64,000 nt of DNA from Berberis thunbergii (taxonomy: Eukaryota; Streptophyta; Magnoliopsida; Ranunculales; Berberidaceae). The stretch lies in assembly GCA_003290165.1 (NCBI GenBank), contig QNQO01005755.1, positions 42,501 to 106,500 of the forward strand, read 5' to 3'. Position numbers and translations under genes: made by a program. This document shows, in pieces, positions 42,757 to 54,420 of the stretch (positions are counted from its first letter, which is position 1; each line of letters begins with the position of its first letter). The notes under the pieces were generated by a model. The model saw nothing but the letters and a program-made list of their open reading frames with translations. It had not been told where the DNA came from and did not search any database.

Positions 42757-45700
42757 TTAACCTAGCTTCGAATGCATTGGCTGCAGAAAGCACCTAGGTT
42801 CACTTGAGAACACGAATATTCTCGCCGTTGGTGACCGTAACCAAGTACGTATCCATGGTACATGCATTTCAATGTGCTCCACAGAAATATTGAGATTCTG
42901 GTTTTTTGGAGTGACCAGAGCTACAGACTCCAAAGCAGGAGCTTTCTCCAGAAGAAACTTTAGCAAGGCAAACTCGGAGACATTTAGCTTAAATCCCTTT
43001 ACCTTAATCGACTTAAGGTGGTTGAAGCAGTATTGTAATTGTTGAAATGGTATTAAATCCCAGCTTTGCCAGTAAGCACCACAATTGAACGTAAACCAAT
43101 TTAGCTGCAAATTATCAAAAAAACTCAAGTGTAAATGCTCATCAATGTAAGAAATTAATATTTGAAACTTCAATACGAAAGCTCAAGTGTCATTATGTTT
43201 AAGTAGTATAAGTTTAGAGTCTAAGTATAATCAAGTACTACTAGGATTGGTGAATGTGGTTCACTCTCCTATATATGATTGTAATTGTCGAAATCATATT
43301 ATCATGGAAAAGAACAAAATCATGCACCATGATTCAAGCGCTTTAGTGAAAACAAAAGTCTCCTTCAATCAGTGGTTCAAAGGATCTCTGTACAGAAGTA
43401 CATCTTCAACTTCGTTTGTTTTTAAAAACTTTGTATTTGATGTTATGTGGCTCCTCCGAAAATTCTAACACGGTATAAGAGCTAAGATGTGCACCTTAGA
43501 CAACGAAACACCATGCATGCTATGACTTTTCCTTGAATCAGGCCAACAGATCTCTATGTTTGAGGTATAGAGGATTACATGCAGCTTGCCTTGTGTGCAA
43601 AAAAAATGAGAGACACTAGAAGCTAATGGGAGCAAGGTATATATACACTTTGCCTGAAAGGCCATGGGCGAGCACATATGGAGACTTCATATAAGCTTAG
43701 CCTCAGGCAGGAGACTGTGGGTCTAAAGGCCTTCTCTCCCAATATTAATTAGTACTAACGTTTTTAGATCCCCGAGTTCTAGAAAAACCAAAGATGTGGT
43801 GTCAACCGAAAAAAATACTCCAAAGGTTCAAAGGAAAATCTGTGGTGTCATTAATTCTATGAAATTTCAAAAGTTCAAATCAAGTTTTGGATTCTAACCT
43901 ACCAAAATTGTTTCTATCATCCATGTTTAAATTTTTCCAGGAAGTTGGGAGTTGTCTATCACTCCAAAAAGTGTTTTTACTACACACACACACACCAAAA
44001 AACCCTAAGCTAAAGACCAGTCATTTCCTTTCCTTTAATTTAAAAATCATGTGTAACCCTTACTCCTAAAAATGAATGTTGTAAGATAACTTTAGGAAAA
44101 ACAATGATCATTCTCTCAGACAGATGTTTTAAGTTGTACCAATGGTGTCTTGTGTGGAGATTTCCATGAAATTGTTTATGTGACTCGTAACTTGGCATGA
44201 AAAGTGTTGCTTGAAGAAGAGACTTTATGGTACAAACAAGGACCTCCAGCTTCGTGAATGATTTTTGACATTTTTCTCTCCTAGATTTGAACTTGCATAT
44301 ATACTAAGAGAGTACGACTCACCATTGTTCACTATCATCTGCTGGTTGTGGTAATATATATATATATATTTTTATGTTGAGGATATGGTAATTACTACTG
44401 GTGATGACCACAATGGTACTTCCAAATTGAAAAGAAAGCTTCAAGAAGTTTATAAAATGGAGGATTTAAGAGAATGGCAACTTTATTTTCTTAGTATATA
44501 TAGAAGTCATTTGGTCTCATCTAAGGGAATGTTATTGTCTCAATCTAAATATGTTGCATTAATCATACTAGCAAATGCTCAGATAACAAATAGTATGACT
44601 GTTCAAAAAAAAAAAAAAAAAAAGATTGTTCAAAGCCTGTCAGAATTGAATGCTTAATTATTTAACAAATGAATGCCCAAGAGTTGTTTTTTAACCTTCC
44701 TCAGCATAAAACTTCGGTTGAAAGTTTGATATACTTGATTATTACTATTTACTAGACATGATATACTTCATGTAGTACATTTTGTTATCCAGTTTGTAAA
44801 GGTTCAGAGAACACTTTACTGGGTTAACAATCATCATACGATATATGTTAAGGAACTTTGTTTAATGTTTGATAATCAGCATCCAAGAATATTTGTTCCA
44901 TTTCACTGAATATACTTTTCTTTGGCTGGTGAATTCAGATTTGTTTTTTGGACAATATGATTCTTTTGGTGTATTAGGCTTAGTCCTTGAGTTTTGGTTT
45001 CTTTTATCGGGTAAAGTCATAATATACCCCTGAATAATGTAAAATCTTTTGAAAGCAACTGGATTAAAGCAAATCTCCTTGAACAAGTGGATTAAAGGAG
45101 CTCTACTTGATATGCAACTCCAACTTTGTTTATTCTTATAAACTCAACATTTTATGATGCCGGTGCACCTCCAAAAGCTCAAGAAAAAATTAACACTATC
45201 ATGAAACCATTCAACTCTAATAAAAAAACATAACAAAAACTTACATCAATGAACAGTCGTTCAAGTCCAGGACAATTCTTCAAGAATAATGCCACGTCCA
45301 ATGGGTTACAGTAACTAGTGGCTTCCATGAGCAACTGGAGTTCCTTCAGGTGAGGAAAAACCAGCAGTTGTCTCTTGATTCCCTATTCACAATCAGAGCA
45401 ATATCATCTTGTAAAGAAATATCTATAATCAAATACACTCCATTTTAATAAAAATTATGAAAGAGTATATACTGATTCAAGGCAAGAGAGATTACCTCGA
45501 GAACCATACTGTTTATAGTGAGAGTCTCCACACGACTGATACCCATTAAGAGGTCGACAAAATTTGGAAATCCTTTCACCCCTTTGAAATTAAATACTAT
45601 ATCTTGAGGCCTAATCGGAGGATACCCTAGAAAAGCTATACTCTGAACATTATTACTAAAATGTATTGATGACAGACTAGGTGCAGCAATTTGAACCATG

Positions 45701-46386
45701 GAAACATCATCACATTTTGTCACCTTGAATGTCTTAAATCTCTTCAGTCTCTGAGCATAAACATTCAGATCAAATAGGCCCTGACACTTATATAATTCCA
45801 AAACCTCAAGACATAGACAATTATCCAGGACAGTTTGGATGGTTATCTCATTGATTAAAGCATTTGTAAGAACAAGAGTCTTAAGGGATCCTAGACCAGT
45901 GAAAGTACTAGAAAATATTAACGTAGAACCTGATAATTTCAACGTCATTATTGATAAACAACCCAACAAATAATCAGATGGGAAATGAAAATATCCATAT
46001 GACTCTGAGAAGTCCAGATCCAAGTCTTCCACGTCTTTTGATACAACAATTTTGATCCAATCATAAACTTTATATTGCACTTCATATGGATCAAAGCACA
46101 AGCGAAAAGAACGTACCTTTGGTCCCAAATGACTTTCTAGGACCTTTTCAATTGCAGAAATGTAATCTGTTCGAAGTATGACATTTCTGGTCATGGCCTT
46201 ACCAAAATCTAAATTGAGGTTTTGTTTCCATGATGCTGAGAGTCTAATGGACTTGGCTCCAGCACAGATTGTCGTCTTTATTGGTAAAAATTTGAAGATA
46301 TGTTCAATTATATCATCGGAAAAGCATGGAAGGATGCTTTCTGTGTTAGTTTCAGCATTGTTTTTGCGTTTCTTCCGTTGTGCCAT
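42757..46386 (-). CDS. F-box/FBD/LRR-type protein gene, three exons
   Basis: Exons are 46386-45496 (297 codons), 45382-45245 (46 codons) and 43104-42757 (115 codons plus TAA). All splice borders are GT/AG and all phases are 0, giving 458 residues, a normal length. The N-terminal F-box contains DDIIEHIFKFLPIKTT (residues about 24-40) after a basic leader. LRR-like repeats follow (LKTLVLTNALINE, CLCLEVLELYKCQGLFDL, APSLSSIHFSN, VETLTINSMVLE). Exon 2 gives FPHLKELQLLMEATSY and CPGLERLFID. Exon 3 has the FBD-type end HLKSIKVKGFKLNV...LLKFLLEKAPALESVALV. F-box/FBD proteins are substrate receptors of SCF ubiquitin ligases, a large fast-evolving plant family. Intron 2 is 2.14 kb and contains a copia fragment. 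A decayed paralogue is at 60760-62197. Confidence 0.88.
44373..44630 (+). pseudogene. Copia reverse transcriptase fragment in intron 2 of the F-box gene
   Basis: On the + strand (antisense to the F-box gene) the frame reads YVEDMVITTGDDHN, SKLKRKLQEVYKMEDLREW and SSKGMLLSQSKYVALIILAN. This is the segment around and after the catalytic YVDD of Ty1/copia RT. The usual YVDD is changed to YVED, so a catalytic Asp is lost. It is preceded by a (TA)n run and followed by poly-A (44606-44623). No LTRs are near, so it is an isolated relic. Confidence 0.75.
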
Positions 46387-46474
46387 GGTTTCTGCTTTTC
46401 TGTTCTCAGTGTCTCACTTGTGTGTTAAGAGACTGCAAGATAGAGATGAAAACAATATAGATGGGAAAAAATAG

Positions 46475-47749
46475 GAGGAGGTATCCAATTAAAACAGTCA
46501 TGTAATAACTACAAAGATTTTTTGTTGTAATAATAAATATGATTTTCTCTAGTCTTAATTTTGGAAATTTTTTTAATGGAGATTTTAATCTTCAGAATAT
46601 ATCTTACAAGATTATGTCTAAGGATAAAACCCTACAACAAAAAATGAGCAGTATGTGAACAAAAATGCATTTTTTGAGATACAGCTATATGTTTTGATTT
46701 TATATTGTATTGTGTGCATCAAACGACTGAGACTATTTTCTTGATATACTGAAGAATATTACCTCTGTTTTTTCTCCTCCCTATTCAAAAAAAAATAAAC
46801 TAAAGCAAATGCAGGTAAGTTACCAATAATATCCACCATTTTAATGATAATAAACATATTCCTTAAAAAAAAAAAAAAAAAAAAAAAAAATTGGGTGATT
46901 AATAGGCAAGTCAAATGTGTCTCCCAATAAAGGAAGAAAATTATGTCTCCAACGATGATTAAATGATATCCTTTTATTAACAAACTCAAGATATGTATTG
47001 TGTTTACTACACCAAAAGGTGTTTATTTTGGTAACTCAGATACATGGAAGGACATTTAACCCCATGTTTAAATGTTTGGATTGAAATGAAATTTCAAAGT
47101 TGTATATAGAAATTTTAATGACAGAGATTTTTAATTAGAAATTGTTATGATTGACTGGGTTGTGTCTCTCATTAATGTATATTTTCATTCACATAAATTA
47201 GCGCATGTCCACATCTTAATTGATATATTGTTTATATAGGAAATTTTTATTATTAGTTATATCTATAGATTTATAAAATAATCAATCACTTCTCTATCTC
47301 ATTTAACTCACTCCACTTTTCTCAAACCAAAAATGTAATAATCAATAATTTTAAAATATTATATTCAAACATTTTTAGACAAGAAAGATGAAAGAAAAAA
47401 TAAAGTACAATTTCAAAAATATTTAATTAGTTCAATAAACATTTATTGAAAATTCCTTCAAGATTGTAATTTAGCTAATAAGAAAACCAAGGTCATTTTC
47501 GTTAATTATTTCAGAAATTCCTTGAATACTAACCATCTATCTGTAACATCTTGTAAAAAGGTGTATTGCCAATTAGATACGAACACGGTTTTCCATGAGG
47601 ATATTGAAACGCAAATAACTTACATTCGAACATGCTTTGGTTACTATATGGTCATACTTTGGTTATTTTGAAATTATATAATTGCATAATGCAACTTGTA
47701 TATTGATTGGGCATAATTAATGCATTGTTCATTAAACCCTCACTACAAG
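46475..47749. other. AT-rich intergenic sequence upstream of the F-box gene
   Basis: Presumed promoter and spacer. A 25-base A-run lies at about 46866-46890. No gene was recognised, and no convincing TATA box could be tied to the F-box start. Confidence 0.6.
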
Positions 47750-48179
47750 AAATTTGGTTCGTATGCTTTAATAGTCCAACTTTTATTTCAAACACTTTTG
47801 AAGTCCTTTTTTTTTTTTTTTGTCATTTAAGTCCTAAATTCATTAACCATTATGTAAAATAAGTTTTCTGCCCCTTCGGTTAATTTCAACTCAATTATTA
47901 TCTTGTGACTATTTATGTTAGCCATTAGTTTGTAAATAACGGATTATTTAATTAGACAATAGCTTGTATGACATGCATTAATTTGCCATGACTTTACATT
48001 TACAAAATAAATTATCACTTGTGAGACTATTAATACGAAAAAGCTTGAAGCCAAGTCACATTCAATTTTTTTACATTATTAACGGACCCAAAAGATTAGA
48101 AATGCAATTGGTGTTTAACCAATTGACTACAAATATGCAAATAATGGATGTATACAAACTAATTGCTGTTTAACCAATT

Positions 48180-48740
48180 GAACAGGGGTTTTCGAACAGT
48201 GAACAGTGAAGAGGGGTTTTCGATTTGGGGATTTCAAACAGCGAAGAGGGGTTTTCGAACAGTGAAGAGGGGTTTTCGATTTGGGGATTTCAAACAGCGA
48301 AGAGGGGTTTTCGAAGAGTGATTTTCAAATAGGGGTTTTCGCAGTGAAGAGGGCGGTTTTCGAAGAGGGGTTCTTGCAGCGAAGAGGGCGGTTTTCGAAG
48401 TGCAGAGGGGATCTCGCAGTGTGGTTTTCGAAGTGAAGAGGGTGGTTTTCGCAGGGAAAGGTGGTTTCGCAGGGTGGTTTTCGAAGTGAAGAGGGTGGTT
48501 TTCGTAGGGAAAGGCGGTTTTCGAAGTGAAGAGGGTGGTTTTCGCAGGAAAGGCGGTTTTCGCAGGGTGGTTTTCAAAGTGAAGAGGGTGGTTTTCGCAG
48601 GGATAGGCGGTTTTCGCCGGGAGGCTTTCGACAGTGAAGCGGGATTCTTGCAGGGTTGTTTTCAAAAGTGATTTTCGACATTGCAGCGGGGATCTCGCAG
48701 TGGGGTTTCGAAGGTGGCTTTCTACAGTGACGAGGGTGAG
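48180..48740 (+). repeat. Tandem-repeat 5' region of LINE-C
   Basis: About 540 bp built from short units with the core GGTTTTCG, which occurs about 17 times, usually as gaagagggtggttttcgcag or a variant. A longer unit (cagtgaagaggggttttcga plus tttggggatttcaaacagcg) is duplicated at its left end, near 48205-48300. The minus strand is open for 143 codons here because of the repeat, not because of a gene. The position, between the target site and ORF1, is that of a LINE promoter/5' UTR. Confidence 0.9.
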
Positions 48741-48851
48741 CCATGCGATGGCGGTGAACTTTTTCTCAAACTTTGAAACACATTTGGCAATTTACGGCAA
48801 CAAGTAAGATCTTGCAGTTTTTCCTAATCTTCGTATTGCTATGATGCTTGT

Positions 48852-50612
48852 ATGTTTGTGAAATTGTGTTTGTATGTTTGTAAATTTGTACTAAATCTTG
48901 GGAGAGATGGAGTTCAAAGAAGAAATTTTCGTTTGTTGAAAATTGATGGGAAAGAATTTGGGATTCGAAAGTCAAGAGGAGGTTTGTTGTTACTTGAATC
49001 GAGCTCGAGGGTTAGAATCAAAATTTTTGTCGAATTGCAGATGGGAAAATGGATTGAGTTTCAGCTTAAGAAAGCTGTGGAATCAGGCTCTAATGCCTTC
49101 TCAGCCAGTTGGAAAATCAACAATAGATGGGTTATGATGGTGAAAGAGGCCAATATAGGAGGAATCTTCCTTTCTAATTTGGTGGGTTGGGGATCAGGGT
49201 CCAAAACTCTCAAGGTGCCAGCTGGCGTGGAAGGAACAGGCTGGAAACAACTCGCCCAAGCGATGAATGAGATGGTTCTAAATAAGGTGCCTCAGCCTTA
49301 TCCTAAGCAGCAAGTTAGCAGAGATGGGGTTTCAACTCTGCCAGGTATTAGTGTTGTCCCACCCTCGCGCAACAGATCATTTGTGGAGGTAGTGGCCACT
49401 AATCCCTCCAGTGTGAGCCCTACCCCGACTGCCAGTAAGGGTCCCATTGCAGCAACTTTTATTCATCGAGATTCTCCCATTGATTTCTTGTCCCAAGTAT
49501 GGGGCAATCATCTTCCTCCAGATTCCGTGGCAAGAAAGAATCTTGCAAGGTCGCTGATAGAGTTGCCTGAGTCAGTGATTCAGTGGACACCTGTTGCTCT
49601 TCCATTTGGACACACAGCCTTCTTGGTCTTCGCCAGCTCTCCACACGTGTCCTCATGCGAAGCATTCGACCCGCCTCCTAGGATGCCGACACTGAGTGAT
49701 CAGTCTCCCCAGCACTACCCAATGCTTCCCCATTCCCCTGCTTCTCGTGCCGCTTCAGTGGGTAAAGTTGAAAACTCGCTATCTGAGTCAACTCGTCCAT
49801 CTCAGCAGGATAAAGGCAAAGGTATTGTTGGGCCCTCACCCAGCAAAGGACCTAAGTCTTTTTCTAGACAAAGCTTGGCCAAGTCTAATGATCTACCAAC
49901 ATCTGGCAATTATTGGAGGGTTCTAGAAGCGGTGGAAGAAGATGTCTTCAACTTGGACCCTCTTTTGACCAAGATGTCTATGCATGCCCGCAGGGATCGA
50001 AAGCTGGCAAGAAAAGCACAGCGTGACAGAGCAGCTGAATGGGCCAATTTCTCAGTCTTCCCTACCAGATCTAGGTTCATGCTGCAAAAGAGATCCAACA
50101 AATCAAGCTCATCCAACAAAGCAGGGCAGGTAGAACTTAAAGGTTGTAGTGCCCCCGCTGGGCCGACAAGGGGAGAGTCTTCCAAACATACCCAGGATTG
50201 TTCGGTATCTTTACCTTACCCTCCGGGTTTCGAGCCCCTAGCAGAACAATGTGCTGAAGCCCATGGTTTGTCTACAAATCTTTGTGTTTCTCATGGTGAG
50301 AGTTTCTCATCTACCCCAGACCACGTAGGCGCTCCTCCAGGATTCGAGGTCCCACAGACGGAAAATCTTGGGTTACTTAGTTTTGTTTCTAGGGTCAATG
50401 ACAGTGCGGAGCCTTCTGTCTCTGACTGTCATTCGACTCAGGAAGAAGCATCAGATCGTTCGGCTTTCAAAGAAATTGGCTTGACAGTGGGAGTGGACCT
50501 CAATCAAGATGAAAACATGGCTTTAGATATGGTTCAAGCTGCAGCACAGGGTACAAAATCTGACAAAGCAATGGACAAATGCAACAACCCCGGGTTTGAA
50601 GGTTTTTCATGA
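48852..50612 (+). CDS. LINE-C ORF1
   Basis: An open frame of 586 codons. The family-like part begins near MGKWIEFQLKKAVESGSNAF (ATG at 49041-49043), which may be the true start, since upstream codons look like leader. The N-terminal domain has WVMMVKEANIGGIFLSNL and GTGWKQLAQAMNEM; a Pro/Ser-rich middle follows, and the C-terminus repeats PPGFE (PYPPGFEPLAEQ, APPGFEVPQ). I see no CCHC knuckle or DUF4283, so it differs from the ORF1 of LINE-A and LINE-B and belongs to another plant LINE lineage. It probably binds element RNA. Its stop overlaps the ORF2 start as ATGA at 50609-50612, which suggests coupled re-initiation. Confidence 0.85.
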   Translation: MFVKLCLYVCKFVLNLGRDGVQRRNFRLLKIDGKEFGIRKSRGGLLLLESSSRVRIKIFVELQMGKWIEFQLKKAVESGSNAFSASWKINNRWVMMVKEANIGGIFLSNLVGWGSGSKTLKVPAGVEGTGWKQLAQAMNEMVLNKVPQPYPKQQVSRDGVSTLPGISVVPPSRNRSFVEVVATNPSSVSPTPTASKGPIAATFIHRDSPIDFLSQVWGNHLPPDSVARKNLARSLIELPESVIQWTPVALPFGHTAFLVFASSPHVSSCEAFDPPPRMPTLSDQSPQHYPMLPHSPASRAASVGKVENSLSESTRPSQQDKGKGIVGPSPSKGPKSFSRQSLAKSNDLPTSGNYWRVLEAVEEDVFNLDPLLTKMSMHARRDRKLARKAQRDRAAEWANFSVFPTRSRFMLQKRSNKSSSSNKAGQVELKGCSAPAGPTRGESSKHTQDCSVSLPYPPGFEPLAEQCAEAHGLSTNLCVSHGESFSSTPDHVGAPPGFEVPQTENLGLLSFVSRVNDSAEPSVSDCHSTQEEASDRSAFKEIGLTVGVDLNQDENMALDMVQAAAQGTKSDKAMDKCNNPGFEGFS

Positions 50613-53600
50613 ACCTCAAAATTCTTTCGTGGAACTGTAGGGGGCTCGGAAATACTGAGCGGCAAAGGGGTTGTCGTAGATTAATTTCAGAGAACCGTCC
50701 AGACCTTGTTTTCGTTCAGGAAACTAAATTGGAGAAATGCTCTAGAGAATTTATCAGAAATTGTAGGGTGATAGTTCTTTTGATTGGGCTATGGTGGAAT
50801 CCATTGGCAGCTCGGGTGGCATTTTAGCTATTTGGGACGCTGATCTTTTGCAGATGAGGGAAGTGTTGAAAGGGGCTTTTTCCCTTTCTATTCAATTCCA
50901 AATGATCTTGGATAACTCAATTTGGTCAGGGACTAACATTTATGGTCCATGTGATCCTTCTCTTAGAGACCACTTCTGGGAAGAACTATATGACATTGTT
51001 GGTTGGGTGCAATCGCCATGGGTGTTAGCGGGTGACTTCAATGTTGTCCGCCATATGAATGAAAAAAAGGATGCAGGAGGAGGTCCATGAGCATGCAAAA
51101 ATTCAATCAATTCATTAATGAGGTGGAACTCGCCGATTTCAGTCTAAAAGGGGGAAAATTCACATGGTCAAATCGAAGAGATCTTCCTATCCTTTGTCGA
51201 CTTGATCGATTTCTAGCCTCGATGGATTGGATTGACAAATTTGGTGACAAAGTTGAATGGCTCAAGGGTACAGCAGGTTCTGACCATCACGCGATTTTGC
51301 TTGCGAACTCGTCGGTTGGTGGTGGTACTCGTTTTTTCATTCGATAACAGTTGGTTTGATCACCCTACCCTGACAGAGGAGATGAAAGCTTGGTGGAACA
51401 ACTCAGTAGTCTCTGGCCACCCCGGCTACTGTTTATGGTGGAAGCTTAAGGCTCTCAGATGCAATCTCAAAAGTTGGAGAACTAAAGTTTGGGGTAAGAC
51501 AAATTTATGTATTCAAAATATCTCTGCTTTAATTGCTAACATTGATGCTGATGAAGAGATCAGGGACCTGACTGTTGAGGAGAGGTCTTGTAGAGTGCAG
51601 CTACATCAAGAGTGGGCAACATTAATCAAAAGAGATGAGGAGTTTTGGAGGATCAGATCAGGAGTCAACTGGGTTCGTCATATGGATCAAGGGTCCAAAT
51701 TCTTCCATACCTTGGCTAACAGACGCAGACTGTTCAACTCCATTGAAGCTCTTAGCTTGGGTCAGGAGTTGGTGGTGGATGAAGTCAGTATTAGAGAACT
51801 CTTGATATCTCACTTCAAAGAGTTGTTCCATGAAAAGGAGGAGTGGCGACCTTTCTTCTCGGGATTACCTTCAAGTCTATCTCTCAGTCTACGGCTACTA
51901 CCTTGGTAGATAATTTTTCGGAGATGGAAATTAGAGCGGCAATGGAAGAGCTAAAAACTGAAGTTTCTCCAGGTCTTGATGGTTTCTCTATGATGTTCTA
52001 TTTGAATATGTGGGAGGTAATCAAAATTGATTTTCTGAAAGTTGTTGCAGAATTTAACTCGAGAAATTTTCTTGATTGGCGGTTGAACACCACTATCATC
52101 TCACTCATTCCTAAATGTGCGGGAATGCGAACAGTAAAAGATTTTAGACCTATCAGTATTTTGAATGGGGCCTATAAGATCATTGCTAAGGTGTTGGCTA
52201 ACAGATTGAAAATAGTTCTTCATTCAGTCATTTCTCCTTTTCAAAGTGCAGCAGTCAGTGGCAGACAGGTGGTGGATAGCCCTCATTTCTCCTCTTCTCT
52301 TTACTATAGCAGCAGAAGGTTTAACTCAAATGATTCTAAAAGCGATTGATGCTGGCCTAGTGAGAGGGTTTTCTGTTGGGGAGGGTAGTCCGCCTGTCTC
52401 TATTCTCCAGTATGCGGATGATACTATCCTCTTTTGTGATGCCTCCGCTTCTCAGGTTTTTGCTCTTAAAAGAATTATGCTTTGGTTTGAAGTTATTTCA
52501 GGACTGAAAATCAACTTTCACAAATCAAGGGTGTTGCCTATTGGAGATGTCCCTCATCTGCACCAGTTGGCGGATTTATTGGGTTGTTCAGCTGGTCATC
52601 TTCCAGTTAAGTACTTGGGTATGCCTTTGGGGGCTAGTTTCAAAAGTAAAGCTGTGTGCGATGAGACGATCGAAAGGATGGAATCGAAACTAGCGTCTTG
52701 GAAACGCAAATTTCTCTCCAAAGCTGGCAGACTAGCTCTTGTACAATCCACATTAGCTTCTATCCCGGTGTTCATTCTGTCTCTTATCAGGGTTCCCTGT
52801 TCAATAGCAGCCAAGATGGAACGGATCATGCGCGATTTCCTTTGGGTTCTACTCATAACTCTAGAAACATGCATTTAGTGGGTTTGGAGAAAATTTATTG
52901 TCCTAAATCTCGAGGTGGTTTAGGCATTCGTCAGGTGCTCACTTTCAATATTGCATTACTTTCTAAGTGGCTTTGGCGATTTGCAGAAGAAAATGATAAT
53001 TTATGGAGAGCTCTCATTATGGACAAATATGGGCGCAATAGATGGGTTTGGGAAAAGAGAACTAAGTACACTTCCTACGGATGCTCTTTGTGGAAGTCCA
53101 TCTCCCAGTGCGCAAGTGGTTTCTACCCTCACACCTCTCTCCAATGTGGAAATGGTGATCTCATCTCTTTCTGGCATGATGCTTGATGTAGTAATCAATC
53201 TTTGAAGGATCTGTTTCCAATGTTGTTTATCATTAACAACAATCAATATGGGAGTGTGAGCAATTTTTGGTCTAACGGCATTTCTTGGGATCTTTCCTTT
53301 CGAAGACACCTCAATACTGGGGAACTAGATGAGTTCACTAATCTAATGCATTTGTTGGATAGACAAATGCTCTCAGAGGGATCAGATAGTTTGGTGTGGA
53401 AGGGTAAAGGGGTGGGCTTCTCGGTGAAAGAATTTTCAGATATGTTGGCTGCATCTCATTATGAGACCCATTCTAACCCCTTCATTTCTTCCCACAAAAA
53501 TCTGGTATGGGTGAAAAACCTTTTTCCTCGGATTAATTTCTTTCGTTGGTCAGTTTTGCATGAGAAGCTCTTGACTAAAGATAGGTTAAGAAAAAGAGGA

Positions 53601-53996
53601 ATCCTCACAGGGAGTCTTTGTGTGCTTTGCAATGAATTTGATGAGACACTGGACCATTTGATGCTTCACTGCAGTTTTTCCAAATCCATTTGGAGCAGTT
53701 TCTTGGCGGAATTCGGTTTGAGTTTGATGTTTGAAGGCTCCATTTTAGATTGGCTAAGTTGGTGGTCTCAAGCTAATCCTTCCCGTCGGGGGAGTGGTTA
53801 TGGCGTAGGGTCCCTCACGTTCTCATGTGGTGCGTGTGGAAGAAAGAAACAAAGGGTATTTGAAGGACTCAACAGATCAGAGCACTCTATCTTTATCGAG
53901 ATTAGAGAATTGCTGTGGAAGATGGGTACGGCATGTAATTTGTTTAGGGAGTTGGGTTTTGACACTTTCATAGAGTCTTGGCATTCCTTGATATAA
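50609..53996 (+). pseudogene. LINE-C ORF2 (endonuclease, RT, zf-RVT), frameshifted and deleted
   Basis: The endonuclease begins MNLKILSWNCRGLGNTERQR and LVFVQETKLEK, then in other frames VLAGDFNVVRHMNEK, KFTWSNRRDLPILCRLDRF and GSDHHAILL. RT: EVSPGLDGFSMMFY, LIPKCAGMRTVKDFRPISIL and ANRLKIVLHSVISPFQSA, then after a gap SPLLFTIAAEG and catalytic LQYADDTILFCDAS near 52410. Thumb/connection: PVKYLGMPLGASFKSK and KAGRLALVQSTLASIPVF. zf-RVT: FPRINFFRWSVLHEKLLTKD and CVLCNEFDETLDHLMLHC. The RT block between FQSA and SPLLF, which should include the first catalytic Asp, is missing at about 52270-52290. There are at least five frame changes. No RNase H domain is seen, unlike LINE-A. Confidence 0.88.
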
Positions 53997-54420
53997 GAAT
54001 GTTTCTCTCTGTAATTTGTTTCCTTTTCTTTCATTAATAAACCTCTTCGTGTTTGAACCAAAAAAAAAAAAAAGATGTATACAAACTAATAACAATCTGA
54101 ATGCTTAACAAAAAATTTATTTATTTTTAATAAATAAATAAAGTAGTAAAATTGTATACATAAATATATGATGGAAAGATCTTATCAACATCTATGAATG
54201 AGAAATCATAGATCGAACTCCTATATACCTTTGTATCAGCTAAGTGCACAAGATGGAGATAAATGGATTGGTTGTATGTAATGTATGGGTATTAATGTCA
54301 TTTCTATAAAGACTAAATGATTTAGGACTTGAATGACCATAGACCCAAAAATAGGACTTTAAAGGTTGTTGAAAAAAAATATGACTAGAAAGCCTACAAG
54401 CCCAAAAGTAGGACTTATAA

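Larger units (their letters stand above)
48164..54073 (+). mobile_element. LINE-C: full-length L1-type LINE with 17 bp target duplication
   Basis: The 17-mer gatgtatacaaactaat occurs at 48147-48163 and again at 54074-54090, directly after an A-run of 14 (54060-54073). That is the classic signature of target-primed reverse transcription. Between them lie a repetitive 5' region, ORF1 (48852-50612), ORF2 starting in an ATGA overlap (50609), and a 3' UTR with cattaataaacc shortly before the poly-A. Total length is 5.9 kb. ORF1 is open, but ORF2 has frameshifts and a deletion in the RT core, so this copy is inactive. It is inserted in the inverted-repeat element at 47750-54420. Confidence 0.95.
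47750..54420. mobile_element. Small inverted-repeat element (CACTA-like MITE) split by LINE-C
   Basis: The left end CACTACAAGAAATTTGG (47750) is nearly identical to the right TIR of the CACTA at 13220-28040. The next 110 bp (tttaatagtccaactttt, then aagtccttttttt, then gtcatttaagtcctaaatt) recur inverted right of LINE-C at 54310-54415 (gatttaggacttgaatgac, then taggactttaaa, then ggacttataag). Together they suggest a palindromic element of about 0.75 kb before the LINE inserted. The right terminus has lost a clear GTAGTG, and no target duplication is found, so limits and class are tentative. Confidence 0.45.

Noticed and set aside
48234..48665. 143-codon minus-strand open frame (Lys/Thr/Pro-rich)
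   Set aside because: It is produced by the tandem GGTTTTCG array of the LINE-C 5' region, not by a gene.
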